From: Amoebidium appalachense
Lineage: Eukaryota > Ichthyosporea
NCBI GenBank assembly: GCA_963693365.1
Contig: CAVNZM010000008.1
Coordinates: 10,726,001 to 10,790,000 of the forward strand
Direction: 5' to 3'
Length of the DNA stretch: 64,000 nucleotides
Below the pieces are notes generated by a model. That model had not been told where the DNA came from. It saw only the letters and a list, made by a program, of their open reading frames with translations, and made no database searches. This document shows, one piece after another, positions 1-8,215 of the stretch. Within the stretch, counting starts at the first letter, position 1. Each line of letters starts with the position of its first letter. Position numbers and translations under genes: made by a program.

Positions 1-210
1 AGGCCTAGGGCCTGGCGGCCCAATAGGCGGGCCTGCGGCCCGTTAGGGCCTTCGGCCCGACCCGGAAAACCTTACAACCAACCCGAATATCCCAATATTG
101 CTTCATTCTGATTGGTTGTCACACCACGGGGTTTCCCGATTGTTCTTCGAATGACATTTGCTATCACTATCAGACAGTTCTCCAATATCAGAACAGAAAA
201 CGGTCTCTAC

Positions 211-310
211 CCAGATGGCCAGATGGCCAGGTCAAATTCAGTGTGTGGAAAAAGGTGGATAAAACGGGATAAAACGGTGAGCAAAATGATCTGGCCATCT
301 GGCCATGTGG
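211..310. repeat. GATGGCCA inverted repeat (imperfect hairpin)
   Basis: Two arms rich in repeated GATGGCCA/TGGCCATC, at 211-234 and 287-310, are near-perfect reverse complements with about 50 bases between them. The spacer carries two copies of ATAAAACGG. No protein signal is convincing here. It could be a regulatory or replication-associated hairpin of the left block. Confidence 0.6.
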
Positions 311-355
311 CCATGGAATCTCTATATCTAAAAATAGCTGCCACTGCGCCGGGGC

Positions 356-735
356 GTGGTTCCGGGAGGCAGGGGAGGCAGGGGGGCAGGGGGGCAGGGG
401 AGCAGGGGAGCACTCACTGGCACTGCGCCGGGGCGTGGTTCCGGGAGGCAGGGGAGGCACACGTGCAGGGGAGGCAGGGGGGTCGGGGGAGGCACACGTG
501 CACAGGAGGCTGGGGAGAGTGGGGGAACCATGGTTGTGTGATACTATCTATCCCCCATGTATGGCTGAGTTAAGACCATTTGTTCATGTAGCACGATCTT
601 CTAGCATGCACGTGTTGGAATGCCACCACTGGGGGGCCTGGTTCCGGCAGGCAGGGGGGCAGGGGGGCACACGTGTGTGGGTGTGCATGTGGCAGGGGAG
701 CAGGGGGGCAGGGGAGCAGGGGAGCAGGGGGGCTG
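356..735. repeat. GGCAGGGG minisatellite, two clusters
   Basis: Clusters at about 356-500 and 640-735 consist of degenerate GGGAGGCAGGGG or GGCAGGGGAGCA units. A longer unit beginning CACTGCGCCGGGGCG occurs twice, near 342 and 422. Open frames across it are products of the low complexity. Confidence 0.7.
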
Positions 736-809
736 GCATGCCACTCACGGGGAGGATAGTGTATGTTGGCACGTGTGGGTGTGTGGGTGATAAAGGCAGA
801 AGCCACAAC

Positions 810-1126
810 ACGTGTGGTGTCTAAACAGCCTATAGGCATGCTCCGTGTGCAGGCACCAATTTCTACCCTCTTCTGGTTGGTGCCAAGAGGCAGCGCCCTA
901 CACGTGTGGTGTCTAAACAGCCTATAGGCATGCTCCGTGTGCAGGCACCAATTTCTACCCTCTTCTGGTTGGTGCCAAGAGGCAGCGCCCTACACGTGTG
1001 GTGTCTAAACAGCCTATAGGCATGCTCCGTGTGCAGGCACCAATTTGTTGTGCCTTCCTTTTTTGGTTAGATCTATACCCGGCCAATGGTTAGCAGCCAC
1101 GGGTTTGTTTTCATCAAGCTTAGACG
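810..1126 (+). repeat. Left inverted repeat with 92-bp direct repeats
   Basis: Just under three tandem copies of a 92-bp unit start at 810, 902 and 994 (ACGTGTGGTGTCTAAACAG...). A unique tail follows, ending in CATCAAGCTTAGACGT at 1126. The whole structure recurs in reverse orientation at 5856-6164, so it is one arm of a long inverted repeat that encloses the three coiled-coil genes. Confidence 0.85.
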
Positions 1127-1237
1127 TGATACTTTGCCAACCATCAAGGCCGTTTGAGTGACAATGACCGTTGATTGGAGAGATCTATCCCATTGAGCCT
1201 TGGCACCATTGCTGGTAAGCTGCTTTGTACCGTGGCA

Positions 1238-1247
1238 TATAAAAGCA
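1238..1247 (+). promoter_or_regulatory. TATA box TATAAAAGCA
   Basis: TATAAAAGCA lies 94 bases before the ATG of the 406-residue coiled-coil gene. The same core TATAAAAGC precedes other genes of this block (4565-4574 and 7266-7275 on the minus strand), which suggests a shared promoter class. Confidence 0.7.
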
Positions 1248-1340
1248 GCACACACGGTCACATTCACTCATTTCAACACTGACACTCAATAGTAAAAGGC
1301 GACACACAACAAACTTGTTTTTCAAACACTCACACGAAAC

Positions 1341-2561
1341 ATGGATTCTTGGAAAGAGGAGCTTCAACAGCTGCAGAAGCGCTTTGATTTTCTGTACACG
1401 GACCATTCGTCTCGCGTAACGGCCCTGCACACCGACGTCACCAGCCTCCGCACCGACCTCACCAGCCTCCGCAGTCAAGTGACCAATGAGAATGCTGCGC
1501 GTACCCCCCGACCCCCCCAACCCCAGCCCTCTGATGTAGAGGCACGACTGAGGGCAGCCGAAGAGCAGATCAAGACCCTGCAGGCCGAGCTTGCCAGCCT
1601 GCAACGGGCTGCAGCACCCCGTCGGGATGGCCAGGTGGCCTATGAAAACTACATTTTCAGTGGCCCTCGCAAGACTACCATTGCCGCCAACACCACCACT
1701 GTGACTGCTGACCCCACCCCTGTCGCAAAGACCGCCCCTGTGACTGCCCCCACCCCTGCCGCAAAGACCACCCCTGTGACTGCCCCCACCCCTGCCGCAA
1801 AGACCACCCCTGTGACTGCCCCCACCCCTGTCGCAAAGACCGCCCCTGTGACTGCCCCCACCCCTGCCGCCAAGACCACTCCTGTGACTGCCCCCACCCC
1901 TGCCGCCAAGACCACTCCTGCCAAGACCACCCCTACCACCAAGACCACTCCTGCCAAGACCACCCCTACCACCAAGACCACTCCTGCCAAGACCACCCCT
2001 ACCACCAAGACCACTCCTGCCAAGACCACCCCTGCCGCTAAGCCCAGGCCCAAGCACACCAAAACACCTGAGACTTCGTTGCATGACCATACGATGGACC
2101 TCGATGCACAGCTAACTAGTGTGAGGGGGGAGCTCCAGAATGCTCGAGAGCGTGTCAAAGAGGCAAAGGCGGCTGAAGATGAAATGGCGGAGGGCCTGGC
2201 CATTGCTGCTGTGTGTGCAGCCCAAAACACCATAAAAAGCATCCGAAGGAAGATTCTGCGACGGGAGAAGAACTTGAAGGCATACACAGGTGGTAATGAG
2301 TCTGTCTCTTCACCTGCCTCACCCGCCAAACGCGTCCATGATCAATGCGATTGGGACTCAGATGAAGCATTCAACCCCAAGCGGCTCAAACGACGGGCAA
2401 ATCAGGTACTCGATGATATGACAGATGACGAATCTGCGTCTGATCGTGAGTCGGTCGTGTATGACCGCAAAACTGAACCCAAACATAAACAAACTGAAGA
2501 AATTCCCCTCATTGATCTTGACCAGGAAGAGTTTGACCAGTATGAGCATGAGATGTACTGA
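1341..2561 (+). CDS. Coiled-coil protein with Thr/Pro/Ala/Lys repeat stalk (406 aa)
   Basis: I do not recognise a family. Residues 1-100 form two heptad-rich coiled coils. Residues ~115-245 are a low-complexity stalk built from APVTAPTPAAKTT and KTTPTTKTTPA units, repetitive at the nucleotide level. Residues ~250-320 are a second coiled coil. The C-terminal ~85 residues carry basic clusters spaced like a bipartite nuclear signal (AKRV and PKRLKRR), and the protein ends in an acidic tail with IPLIDLD. That tail motif resembles a SUMO-interacting or clathrin-box motif, which is inference only. The ATG follows a TATA box and a Kozak-like context (gaaacATGg). Inference: a nuclear or structural protein of the inserted element. 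Confidence 0.75.
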   Translation: MDSWKEELQQLQKRFDFLYTDHSSRVTALHTDVTSLRTDLTSLRSQVTNENAARTPRPPQPQPSDVEARLRAAEEQIKTLQAELASLQRAAAPRRDGQVAYENYIFSGPRKTTIAANTTTVTADPTPVAKTAPVTAPTPAAKTTPVTAPTPAAKTTPVTAPTPVAKTAPVTAPTPAAKTTPVTAPTPAAKTTPAKTTPTTKTTPAKTTPTTKTTPAKTTPTTKTTPAKTTPAAKPRPKHTKTPETSLHDHTMDLDAQLTSVRGELQNARERVKEAKAAEDEMAEGLAIAAVCAAQNTIKSIRRKILRREKNLKAYTGGNESVSSPASPAKRVHDQCDWDSDEAFNPKRLKRRANQVLDDMTDDESASDRESVVYDRKTEPKHKQTEEIPLIDLDQEEFDQYEHEMY

Positions 2562-2811
2562 TTTGATTGGTCGACTAAGTGGCATTCTCTTTTGATTTGT
2601 ATTTGAATTGGTCGGTCTTGATTTATTTGTTTCTTTTCTCTTTTAGTTTGTATTTGAATATACTCGGTCCAAGTTGATTTGTTCTTTGTAATCTGACTAG
2701 ACTATCATGTACGTACGTACTCTTTTTCTATACAATCACTTGTGTTCATATCAAAGGATTCTGTGTACGTGGACCACGGAAACATACACCATTTTTTGCA
2801 GTGCTTCATGC

Positions 2812-2820
2812 TATAAAATA
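2812..2820 (+). promoter_or_regulatory. Possible TATA box before the tandem array
   Basis: CTATAAAATA lies just upstream of the TAAGTACAC array. A transcript starting ~30 bases downstream would run into the repeats. A weak open frame from the ATG at 2885 to 3215 reads through them, but its repetitive HHPKYT-type sequence follows from the DNA repeat, so coding is doubtful. Confidence 0.35.
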
Positions 2821-2957
2821 ACCATGAGAGACACAAACAAATACACTAAGTGTGTACACGTCTACCCATAGGCCCAAGTGTTGACATGTCTGCCCACAGT
2901 TCCCTAAGGCTTAAAGCACACATCTGCCTGTATGCCATAAACTTTACTTTCACCACA

Positions 2958-3716
2958 AGACACCCACCTAAGTACACTCTGCACCACCCTAAGTACACTG
3001 TGGTGCACAGCCCCACCCTAAGTACACGTCTGCACCACCCTAAGTACACTGTGGTGCACAGCCCCACCCTAAGTACACGTCTGCACCACCCTAAGTACAC
3101 TGTGGTGCACAGCCCCACCCTAAGTACACGTCTGCACCACCCTAAGTACACTCTGCACAGCCCCACCCTAAGTACACGTCTGCACCACCCTAAGTACACG
3201 TCTGCACCACCCTAAGTACACGTCTGCACCACCCTAAGTACACGTCTGCACCACCCTAAGTACACTCTGCACAGCCCCACCCTAAGTACACGTCTGCACC
3301 ACCCTAAGTACACTCTGCACAGCCCCACCCTAAGTACACTCTGCACCACCCTAAGTACACGTCTGCACCACCCTAAGTACACCTCTGCACAGCCCCACCC
3401 TAAGTACACTCTGCACCACCCTAAGTACACTCTGCACCACCCTAAGTACCTCTACACCATCCTAAGTACACGTCTGCACAGCCCCACCCTTTAAGTACAC
3501 TCTGCACCACCCTAAGTACACTCTGCACCACCCTAAGTACCTCTACACCATCCTAAGTACACGTCTGCACAGCCCCACCCTTTAAGTACACGTCTGCACA
3601 GCCCCACCCTTTAAGTACACGTCTGCACCATCCTAAGTACACGTCTGCACAGCCCCACCCTTTAAGTACACGTCTGCACAGCCCCACCCTAAGTACACTC
3701 AATGTTAAGTACACCT
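2958..3716 (+). repeat. TAAGTACAC tandem array (about 32 copies)
   Basis: Units of the form CACCCTAAGTACAC(GT)CTGCAC, some extended by AGCCC, are repeated about 32 times with variable unit length (roughly 20-40 bp). The array fills the convergent space between the 406-residue gene and the minus-strand 234-residue gene. CCCTAA inside the unit resembles a telomere hexamer, but the copies are not contiguous hexamers. Confidence 0.85.
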
Positions 3717-3777
3717 GCACACAAGCACTAGAATAGCCTGAGGCTACTCTCTAATAGCGGCCCCTTTTTTCACCGTG

Positions 3778-4482
3778 TCAAGGCCAGTTGATATCTCCGT
3801 CTGAAGACTCGGAAGACGCCCCAGAGCTGCTGGCTTCACTGGCTCGTGCCCTTTTCTGCTGTCCCCGTGTCAAGGTCTTGGACTCGGAAGACGAGTGCTC
3901 CTCAGAAGACGAGTACTCCTCAGGTCCCCATAGCAAGGTCTTGAACCAAGGAGGCACTTCCTCCTGTACCTCCGACCCAGAGCTTTTGACTTCCTCTCGT
4001 GTCCTCTTCTGCTGTCTTCGTGGTTTCTCCCGTGTCTTGGACCCCTGTGTGAAGGTCTTCCAGTTGAACCAAGGAGGCACTGGAGAATGGTGCTCCTCCT
4101 CCGACCCAGAGCTTCTGACTTCCTCTCGTGTCCTCTTCTGCTGTCTTCGTGGTTTCTCCCGTGTCTTGGACCCCTGTGTGATGTGCAAACGTGAGCGCTG
4201 CAGGGGCTGGGGGGCCAAGTCCACGGGATAGGAGCTGCCATGCTCGCCAGCACGAAGTGCAGGTGCCGCTGCCAGGACAGGGGGTGCCACGGTCAGCGCT
4301 GGGGGTGCCACGGTTGCTGCTGTAGTGGTGCGCGAAGCCATGCGGGTGTGCCTAGCAAGGGCGCGCGCGAAACGGGCCTGGGTGTCCCGCAGGGCCTTTG
4401 CATCCTCCTCCAAAGTCTTGAGTCTTGTCTCTATTTTTTCAGCGCGCCTTCCTAGATCTTTGATGTCATCTTTAGAACTCAT
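3778..4482 (-). CDS. Coiled-coil protein with duplicated basic segment (234 aa)
   Basis: No family recognised. Residues 1-50 form a coiled coil, followed by an Ala/Pro/Val hinge. A ~26-residue segment starting TQGSKTREKPRRQQKRTREE occurs twice, separated by an acidic stretch with PPWF, and the second copy is also followed by PPWF. The DNA copies at ~3967-4053 and ~4095-4180 are nearly identical, so the duplication is recent. The C-terminus is Ser/Glu-rich. The first ATG in frame is at 4480-4482; longer versions need a TTG start. A TATA box sits at 4565-4574. The layout (coiled coil, hinge, basic repeats, acidic tail) parallels the 406-residue protein, which suggests related roles. Confidence 0.75.
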   Translation of the reverse strand: MSSKDDIKDLGRRAEKIETRLKTLEEDAKALRDTQARFARALARHTRMASRTTTAATVAPPALTVAPPVLAAAPALRAGEHGSSYPVDLAPQPLQRSRLHITQGSKTREKPRRQQKRTREEVRSSGSEEEHHSPVPPWFNWKTFTQGSKTREKPRRQQKRTREEVKSSGSEVQEEVPPWFKTLLWGPEEYSSSEEHSSSESKTLTRGQQKRARASEASSSGASSESSDGDINWP

Positions 4483-4564
4483 TTTCGGGACAGTTGGATG
4501 TACGTTGTGTGCCAAGGGAGAAGCTAGCTAACATGGAAAAGGTGTGTGGATTGAAGAGAGTATG

Positions 4565-4574
4565 GGCTTTTATA
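4565..4574 (-). promoter_or_regulatory. TATA box TATAAAAGCC (minus strand)
   Basis: TATAAAAGCC on the minus strand is ~85 bases before the ATG at 4482, spaced like the box at 1238. Confidence 0.7.
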
Positions 4575-4614
4575 TGTATATGCCGTGCCCGGCTTTGGCA
4601 TCAGATGCTTTATT

Positions 4615-4825
4615 GCATTAGATTGGTTGGATATACCCCAGCCGCGACGCTTGATTGGATCTAGAGATCGCGTGAACATCTGATTGGCTAATTGTCATTT
4701 GGGCATCTTGGTGTATCCGATAAGTTGGGGCTCAACCAAATCTGCTGACTGATTGATGAATTCTGATTGGATCAACAAGAGCATGTTTTGACTTGAGAAT
4801 TGTCATTTTGACAGATTGGATTGTA
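4615..4825. promoter_or_regulatory. Cluster of GATTGG (inverted CCAAT) boxes
   Basis: At least five GATTGG motifs lie in ~200 bp (near 4620, 4652, 4682, 4765 and 4813), upstream of the minus-strand gene's TATA box. Another CCAATC on the + strand is near 5103. GATTGG also occurs near 111, 1170 and 2565. CCAAT boxes are common eukaryotic promoter elements; the clustering suggests a divergent regulatory region for the 234- and 114-residue genes. The rest of 4826-5176 shows nothing clear. Confidence 0.5.
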
Positions 4826-5176
4826 ATCCGATCTTTGCAACTTGGCCGTCAGTGTTTGAACACAATGTATTTTGATGTAGCAACTCCTAAAAAAACACGA
4901 ATATGCTTCCCAACAATTACGAGCATTATTCTGTCTATCAGGGATACAAAAATTGGTCAGGAAAAGTACACAATCACATGGTGCTGACAGATTGCGCACG
5001 ATGTCAACTGATAGCGAATCGGTGCACTGCCTGCTGGGAACCACATGTCACTTTTTGAGCAGCACTTGGGAAACTCGCGCTCACGTGGATCCAATACTTA
5101 TACACCAATCAGAAGTGTGCGCACAAAAAGGGGTCCGCGCTGGATACAAATGGCTTGGTGTGTGTGTGTGTGTGTG

Positions 5177-5400
5177 TTTTATTTTGCATTGTGTAAGGGG
5201 CGCTTTTTTTTGTTCACACTGCTTTACTTCGTGTAAATAATCAGTGGCGAGTTTTTTTAGTTCACGGTGTGTTTGCGCATCATAGGATTTTGCTTTATTT
5301 TGCACTGTGTAAGAGGGACGGTTTTTTTGGGTCACACTTTTGCTTCGTAAAAATAAGAGGGACGTTTTTTTTTGTTCACACTGCTTTTCTTCGTGGATAG
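5177..5400 (+). repeat. Degenerate T-rich direct repeats upstream of the 114-aa gene
   Basis: Two to three diverged copies of a ~110-bp unit: TTTTATTTTGCAYTGTGTAAG, then a T7-T9 run, then TTCACACTGCTT and TTCGT. They sit directly before the 114-residue gene and may hold its promoter. No TATAAAAGC box is seen here. Confidence 0.6.
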
Positions 5401-5442
5401 AAAAACTAAACACCTCCTGCCCAACCGGCTGCAAACGACACA

Positions 5443-5787
5443 ATGGATGAAACAGATACACAGCGCCAAGATGCACACACCAAGCAGCTGCAAGAGACCA
5501 ACAAGATGCTGAAGGAGGCCAACGAGGGGCTGCACGGGCTGATCCAGCAGCTGAGGGAGTTGAACAACGACATGGACAAGGACAACGACGCGCTGCGCAC
5601 AATTAACAAGAACCAGCGGGAGGTGATCAAGGGCCTGCAAGAGGAGCGCAACAAGGTGTGCGAAGAGAACAAGAATTTGGTGGTGGAGAACCAAGAGCTG
5701 CAGCTGGAAAACGACAAGCTGAAGAAGCAAAAGGACTTTCTACGGGCCTGTCTCATACGGCTGGGCCAGTCCGCTAAGACTCCATGA
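5443..5787 (+). CDS. Small coiled-coil protein (114 aa)
   Basis: Almost the whole protein (residues ~8-105) is a continuous Glu/Lys/Asn/Leu heptad pattern, ending in a short Arg-containing tail. No family recognised; such proteins often form homodimers. It is the third coiled-coil gene enclosed by the inverted repeats and lies immediately inside the right arm. The ATG follows acacaATGg. Confidence 0.7.
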   Translation: MDETDTQRQDAHTKQLQETNKMLKEANEGLHGLIQQLRELNNDMDKDNDALRTINKNQREVIKGLQEERNKVCEENKNLVVENQELQLENDKLKKQKDFLRACLIRLGQSAKTP

Positions 5788-5855
5788 AACGGATTGATAC
5801 AATCATGAGGGATAACACTTGCGAGTGATTTCATTCTGTTACTTAGTATGTATTA

Positions 5856-6164
5856 ACGTCTAAGCTTGATGAAAACAAACCCGTGGCTGCTAACCATTGG
5901 CCGGGTATAGATCTAACCAAAAAAGGAAGGCACAACAAATTAGTGCCCTGGACACGGAGCATGCCTATAGGCTGTTTAGACACCACACGTGTAGAGCACT
6001 GCCTCTTGGCACCAACCAGAAGAGGGTAGAAATCAGTGCCCTGCACACAGAGCATGCCTATAGGCTGTTTAGACACCACACGTGTAGGGCACTGCCTCTT
6101 GGCACCAACCAGAAGAGGGTAGAAATCAGTGCCCTGCACACGGGGCATGCCTATAGGCAGTGAT
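5856..6164 (-). repeat. Right inverted repeat (mirror of 810-1126)
   Basis: Reverse complement of the left arm. It runs from ACGTCTAAGCTTGATG at 5856 through the unique tail into ~2.4 copies of the 92-bp unit, ending GCATGCCTATAGG near 6163. Copies differ by scattered substitutions, so the arms have diverged a little. Confidence 0.85.
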
Positions 6165-6165
6165 G

Positions 6166-6450
6166 GGGTGAGTAGGATGAGTAGCTTGAGTACCTTACTC
6201 ATCTGGTCTCCCCCCGGGTGTTCCAATTTCCTTTTGGATTGAGATTTAGGTATACCCGTAGCCCACAGTAGATGAGTACGTACTCATCCTACTCATCCTA
6301 CTCACTATATGACAATTGCATATTTTTATACCCAAAAAGGAAACCTTTACCATATTTGGGTGAGTAACATCTAGTGGGGGAAACTTGTCTGTGTTACTCA
6401 GAATCAGTACCTTGAGTAAGATAATTATTGTTACTCAGTGCAACAAGTTT
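6166..6450. repeat. GAGTA/TACTC inverted motifs
   Basis: GATGAGTA and TACTCATC motifs alternate in both orientations (GTAGATGAGTACGTACTCATC near 6270 is palindromic). They lie just outside the right inverted repeat, in a stretch without genes. An (AT)n run follows near 6478. Nothing clear is seen from 6500 to 6697. Confidence 0.55.
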
Positions 6451-6697
6451 CAGGTGACGTGTATCTGCTTATACTTATATATATATATATCCTGAGTGTA
6501 GGGCTGGCTCCCTAATGGACACTCCAAACCCACATATTTGTAACAATATTATCGACCATAATCCCAACGCACACCAGACATGTGCTCCGATGACTCCCTG
6601 GCTGTGGGCCTCCTTATATTCACATGCTGCGCCATCCAGGGCACAGTTGCACCTTCACCGGCAGTCGCACACACACACGCACTGCGTGATACCTGCA

Positions 6698-7216
6698 TTA
6701 TTCTCTACACTGCCGCCTATTTTTCTGTACTGATTCATATAACTGCAGCGACAGAATGTCGCACCCCATGTCATGCCAAAGGAAGTCCTTCAAAAAGTCG
6801 ATTCGCAGAAGGGTTGTTCGTTTTCTCTTTGCCTCCATGGGGACAGCTCGTCCCTCGCTCATGCCCTCCTCCTCCGTCGGATCCCTCGGTGGCAGCAGCG
6901 ACAGCGTGGTGTCCCAGCGCTCCCAGGTCAGCCGAAACGACTTGCCCCAATCCAGGTCGATGGTCACCGCATCCCCGGCCCCCTCCAGTGGACACGTCGA
7001 AAACACCAGGTGGTTGAGTCCAGTCCTGTTCGACGTTTCCACCGACTGCAGCGGCAGCATCGTGTCCGACAGCATCGTGTCGCCCTTGCCGAGTCTTGCG
7101 TGGAGCTGTGGCGGCCGGCTTGCCACCCTCCCGGCGCCGTTCGAGTCGAACGTCATGTTGGATACAAGCAGCGACAGCCGATTGACAAATAGCTTCAGGT
7201 CCTGCTCAAAAGCCAT
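6698..7216 (-). CDS. Unknown protein (172 aa)
   Basis: The reading frame has no recognised domain. It contains a central Thr/Asp/Leu-rich beta-like segment with several Trp (residues ~90-115) and a basic KRKR cluster near residue 135. The first ATG is at 7214-7216, ~50 bases after a TATA box on the minus strand. The neighbouring + strand frame starts at 7215, so the two start codons share one CCATGG site and at most one may be used. Confidence 0.55.
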   Translation of the reverse strand: MAFEQDLKLFVNRLSLLVSNMTFDSNGAGRVASRPPQLHARLGKGDTMLSDTMLPLQSVETSNRTGLNHLVFSTCPLEGAGDAVTIDLDWGKSFRLTWERWDTTLSLLPPRDPTEEEGMSEGRAVPMEAKRKRTTLLRIDFLKDFLWHDMGCDILSLQLYESVQKNRRQCRE

Positions 7217-7592
7217 GGTCGGTTCTGGTGCAGATTCAGACTGGCAGCTCCCCGTGTCAGACACACGCTTTTATACCCTCCAGAGTCCCCGCCTGCGTCG
7301 GCGCACACTCATTCGCAAGGTGCCAGTTCTCGAGGCGCTGCATGACCACGAGTGCGCGCTTGCGTGTTTCGGTGTGTGTGTACGTGGGCCCGAATCGGAG
7401 TGTGAGGTGCTGAGCGTGCGCTGTTGCACAAGCATGTGGACCGCAGGTGTGCGACCGGGAGACATTGTGTTGGCGTGCGAGATCAAGCGCGCAGAGCCCG
7501 GGTGGCGCAAGGTGTCCCTCGAGCTCGAGGAGGGTGCGTGGACCAGCAACCTGTGCGCGGCAGGGTGTAAGAGGAGGAAATGGTTTCACTAG
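7215..7592 (+). CDS. Possible protein overlapping the start of the 172-aa gene (125 aa)
   Basis: The frame is open from 6756; the ATG at 7215 is the most natural start, within CCATGG. The region after ~7300 reads like a real protein: Cys-rich, with a GDIVLACEIK segment followed by alternating beta-strand residues and a basic C-terminus (KRRKW). The fold could be OB-like, which is a guess. The minus-strand TATA box lies inside it, so if both genes are real they are tightly interleaved. Confidence 0.4.
   Translation: MVGSGADSDWQLPVSDTRFYTLQSPRLRRRTLIRKVPVLEALHDHECALACFGVCVRGPESECEVLSVRCCTSMWTAGVRPGDIVLACEIKRAEPGWRKVSLELEEGAWTSNLCAAGCKRRKWFH
7266..7275 (-). promoter_or_regulatory. TATA box TATAAAAGCG (minus strand)
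   Basis: GGTATAAAAGCG on the minus strand lies 50 bases before the ATG at 7216 and matches the boxes at 1238 and 4565. Confidence 0.65.
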
Positions 7593-7624
7593 GAGAGGTC
7601 GCCCACAATTTTTGGGTGAACGTC

Positions 7625-7762
7625 ATGTCAAAACGAAGAGGTCGGTCCAAAAAGAGGGGTCACAGACGTGCAAGGAAGTACGTGTATGCAGACGAGTTCA
7701 TGCCAAAATACCGGAGACTGGTGCTCCGACAGAGTGTGCGAGTAAAGCGCCAAGCACATTGA
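7625..7762 (+). CDS. Arg/Lys-rich 45-residue peptide
   Basis: MSKRRGRSKKRGHRRARKY begins a 45-residue frame in which more than a third of residues are Arg or Lys. It follows the 125-residue frame by 32 bases on the same strand. Very basic short peptides are used as genome-condensing core proteins in several DNA virus groups, but no sequence family can be named from 45 residues. Confidence 0.45.
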   Translation: MSKRRGRSKKRGHRRARKYVYADEFMPKYRRLVLRQSVRVKRQAH

Positions 7763-7826
7763 TATTTTTATTTCTGTTGTTGGATTTACATTGTATATTC
7801 ACCCCGAAACTGTTTAAGATTTTTTG

Positions 7827-8198
7827 CTATAAGGCATGCCCCACGTTGCCCGCGTTGCTCCAGGGGGTCCCCTCGTTCCACTCATCAAGGTCCGCACCCA
7901 CCCCCTCGAACTCCTGGTTGCGGTTGCGCCCGTAGGCTCTGTCAAAGACACCCTCGCGCAGCGGCAGCCCTGCTGCCTCCACCACGTGGCCGACCTCTTT
8001 GAAAAAATAGTCAAGCCAGCGCTCACCCCAATCTTCAAGTGCTGTGCTCAGGTCCTCGGTGGTTGCGCCGCCCGGGGCCATGGTGGTGAACCACCATGTT
8101 CCTTCCGGATCCTCACCCGAGCACACCCTGTCCATGTACCTCGTCAGTGCGTCCTCCGTCTTGGCGCGCCCTACGTCCCAGCGGTTTTTAGGTTCCAT
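7827..8198 (-). CDS. Unknown acidic protein (123 aa)
   Basis: No family recognised. The frame is Trp-, Asp- and Glu-rich (ALEDWGERWLDYFFKE near the middle), with an Asn/Gly-rich end. The ATG is at 8196-8198; the longer version needs a GTG. It is divergent from the membrane-protein gene starting at 8216, with only 17 bases between start codons. Confidence 0.55.
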   Translation of the reverse strand: MEPKNRWDVGRAKTEDALTRYMDRVCSGEDPEGTWWFTTMAPGGATTEDLSTALEDWGERWLDYFFKEVGHVVEAAGLPLREGVFDRAYGRNRNQEFEGVGADLDEWNEGTPWSNAGNVGHAL

Positions 8199-8215
8199 TA
8201 GCACTGCGATGCATA

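Noticed and set aside
112-1040. Open frames in the GGCAGGGG minisatellite
   Set aside because: Composition follows the repeat on both strands; no domain or start context.
2958-3716. Telomere-like CCCTAA in the tandem array
   Set aside because: The hexamer is embedded in a longer unit and never occurs in consecutive copies.
2958-3716. CRISPR array
   Set aside because: Units abut with no unique spacers, and the sequence is eukaryotic.
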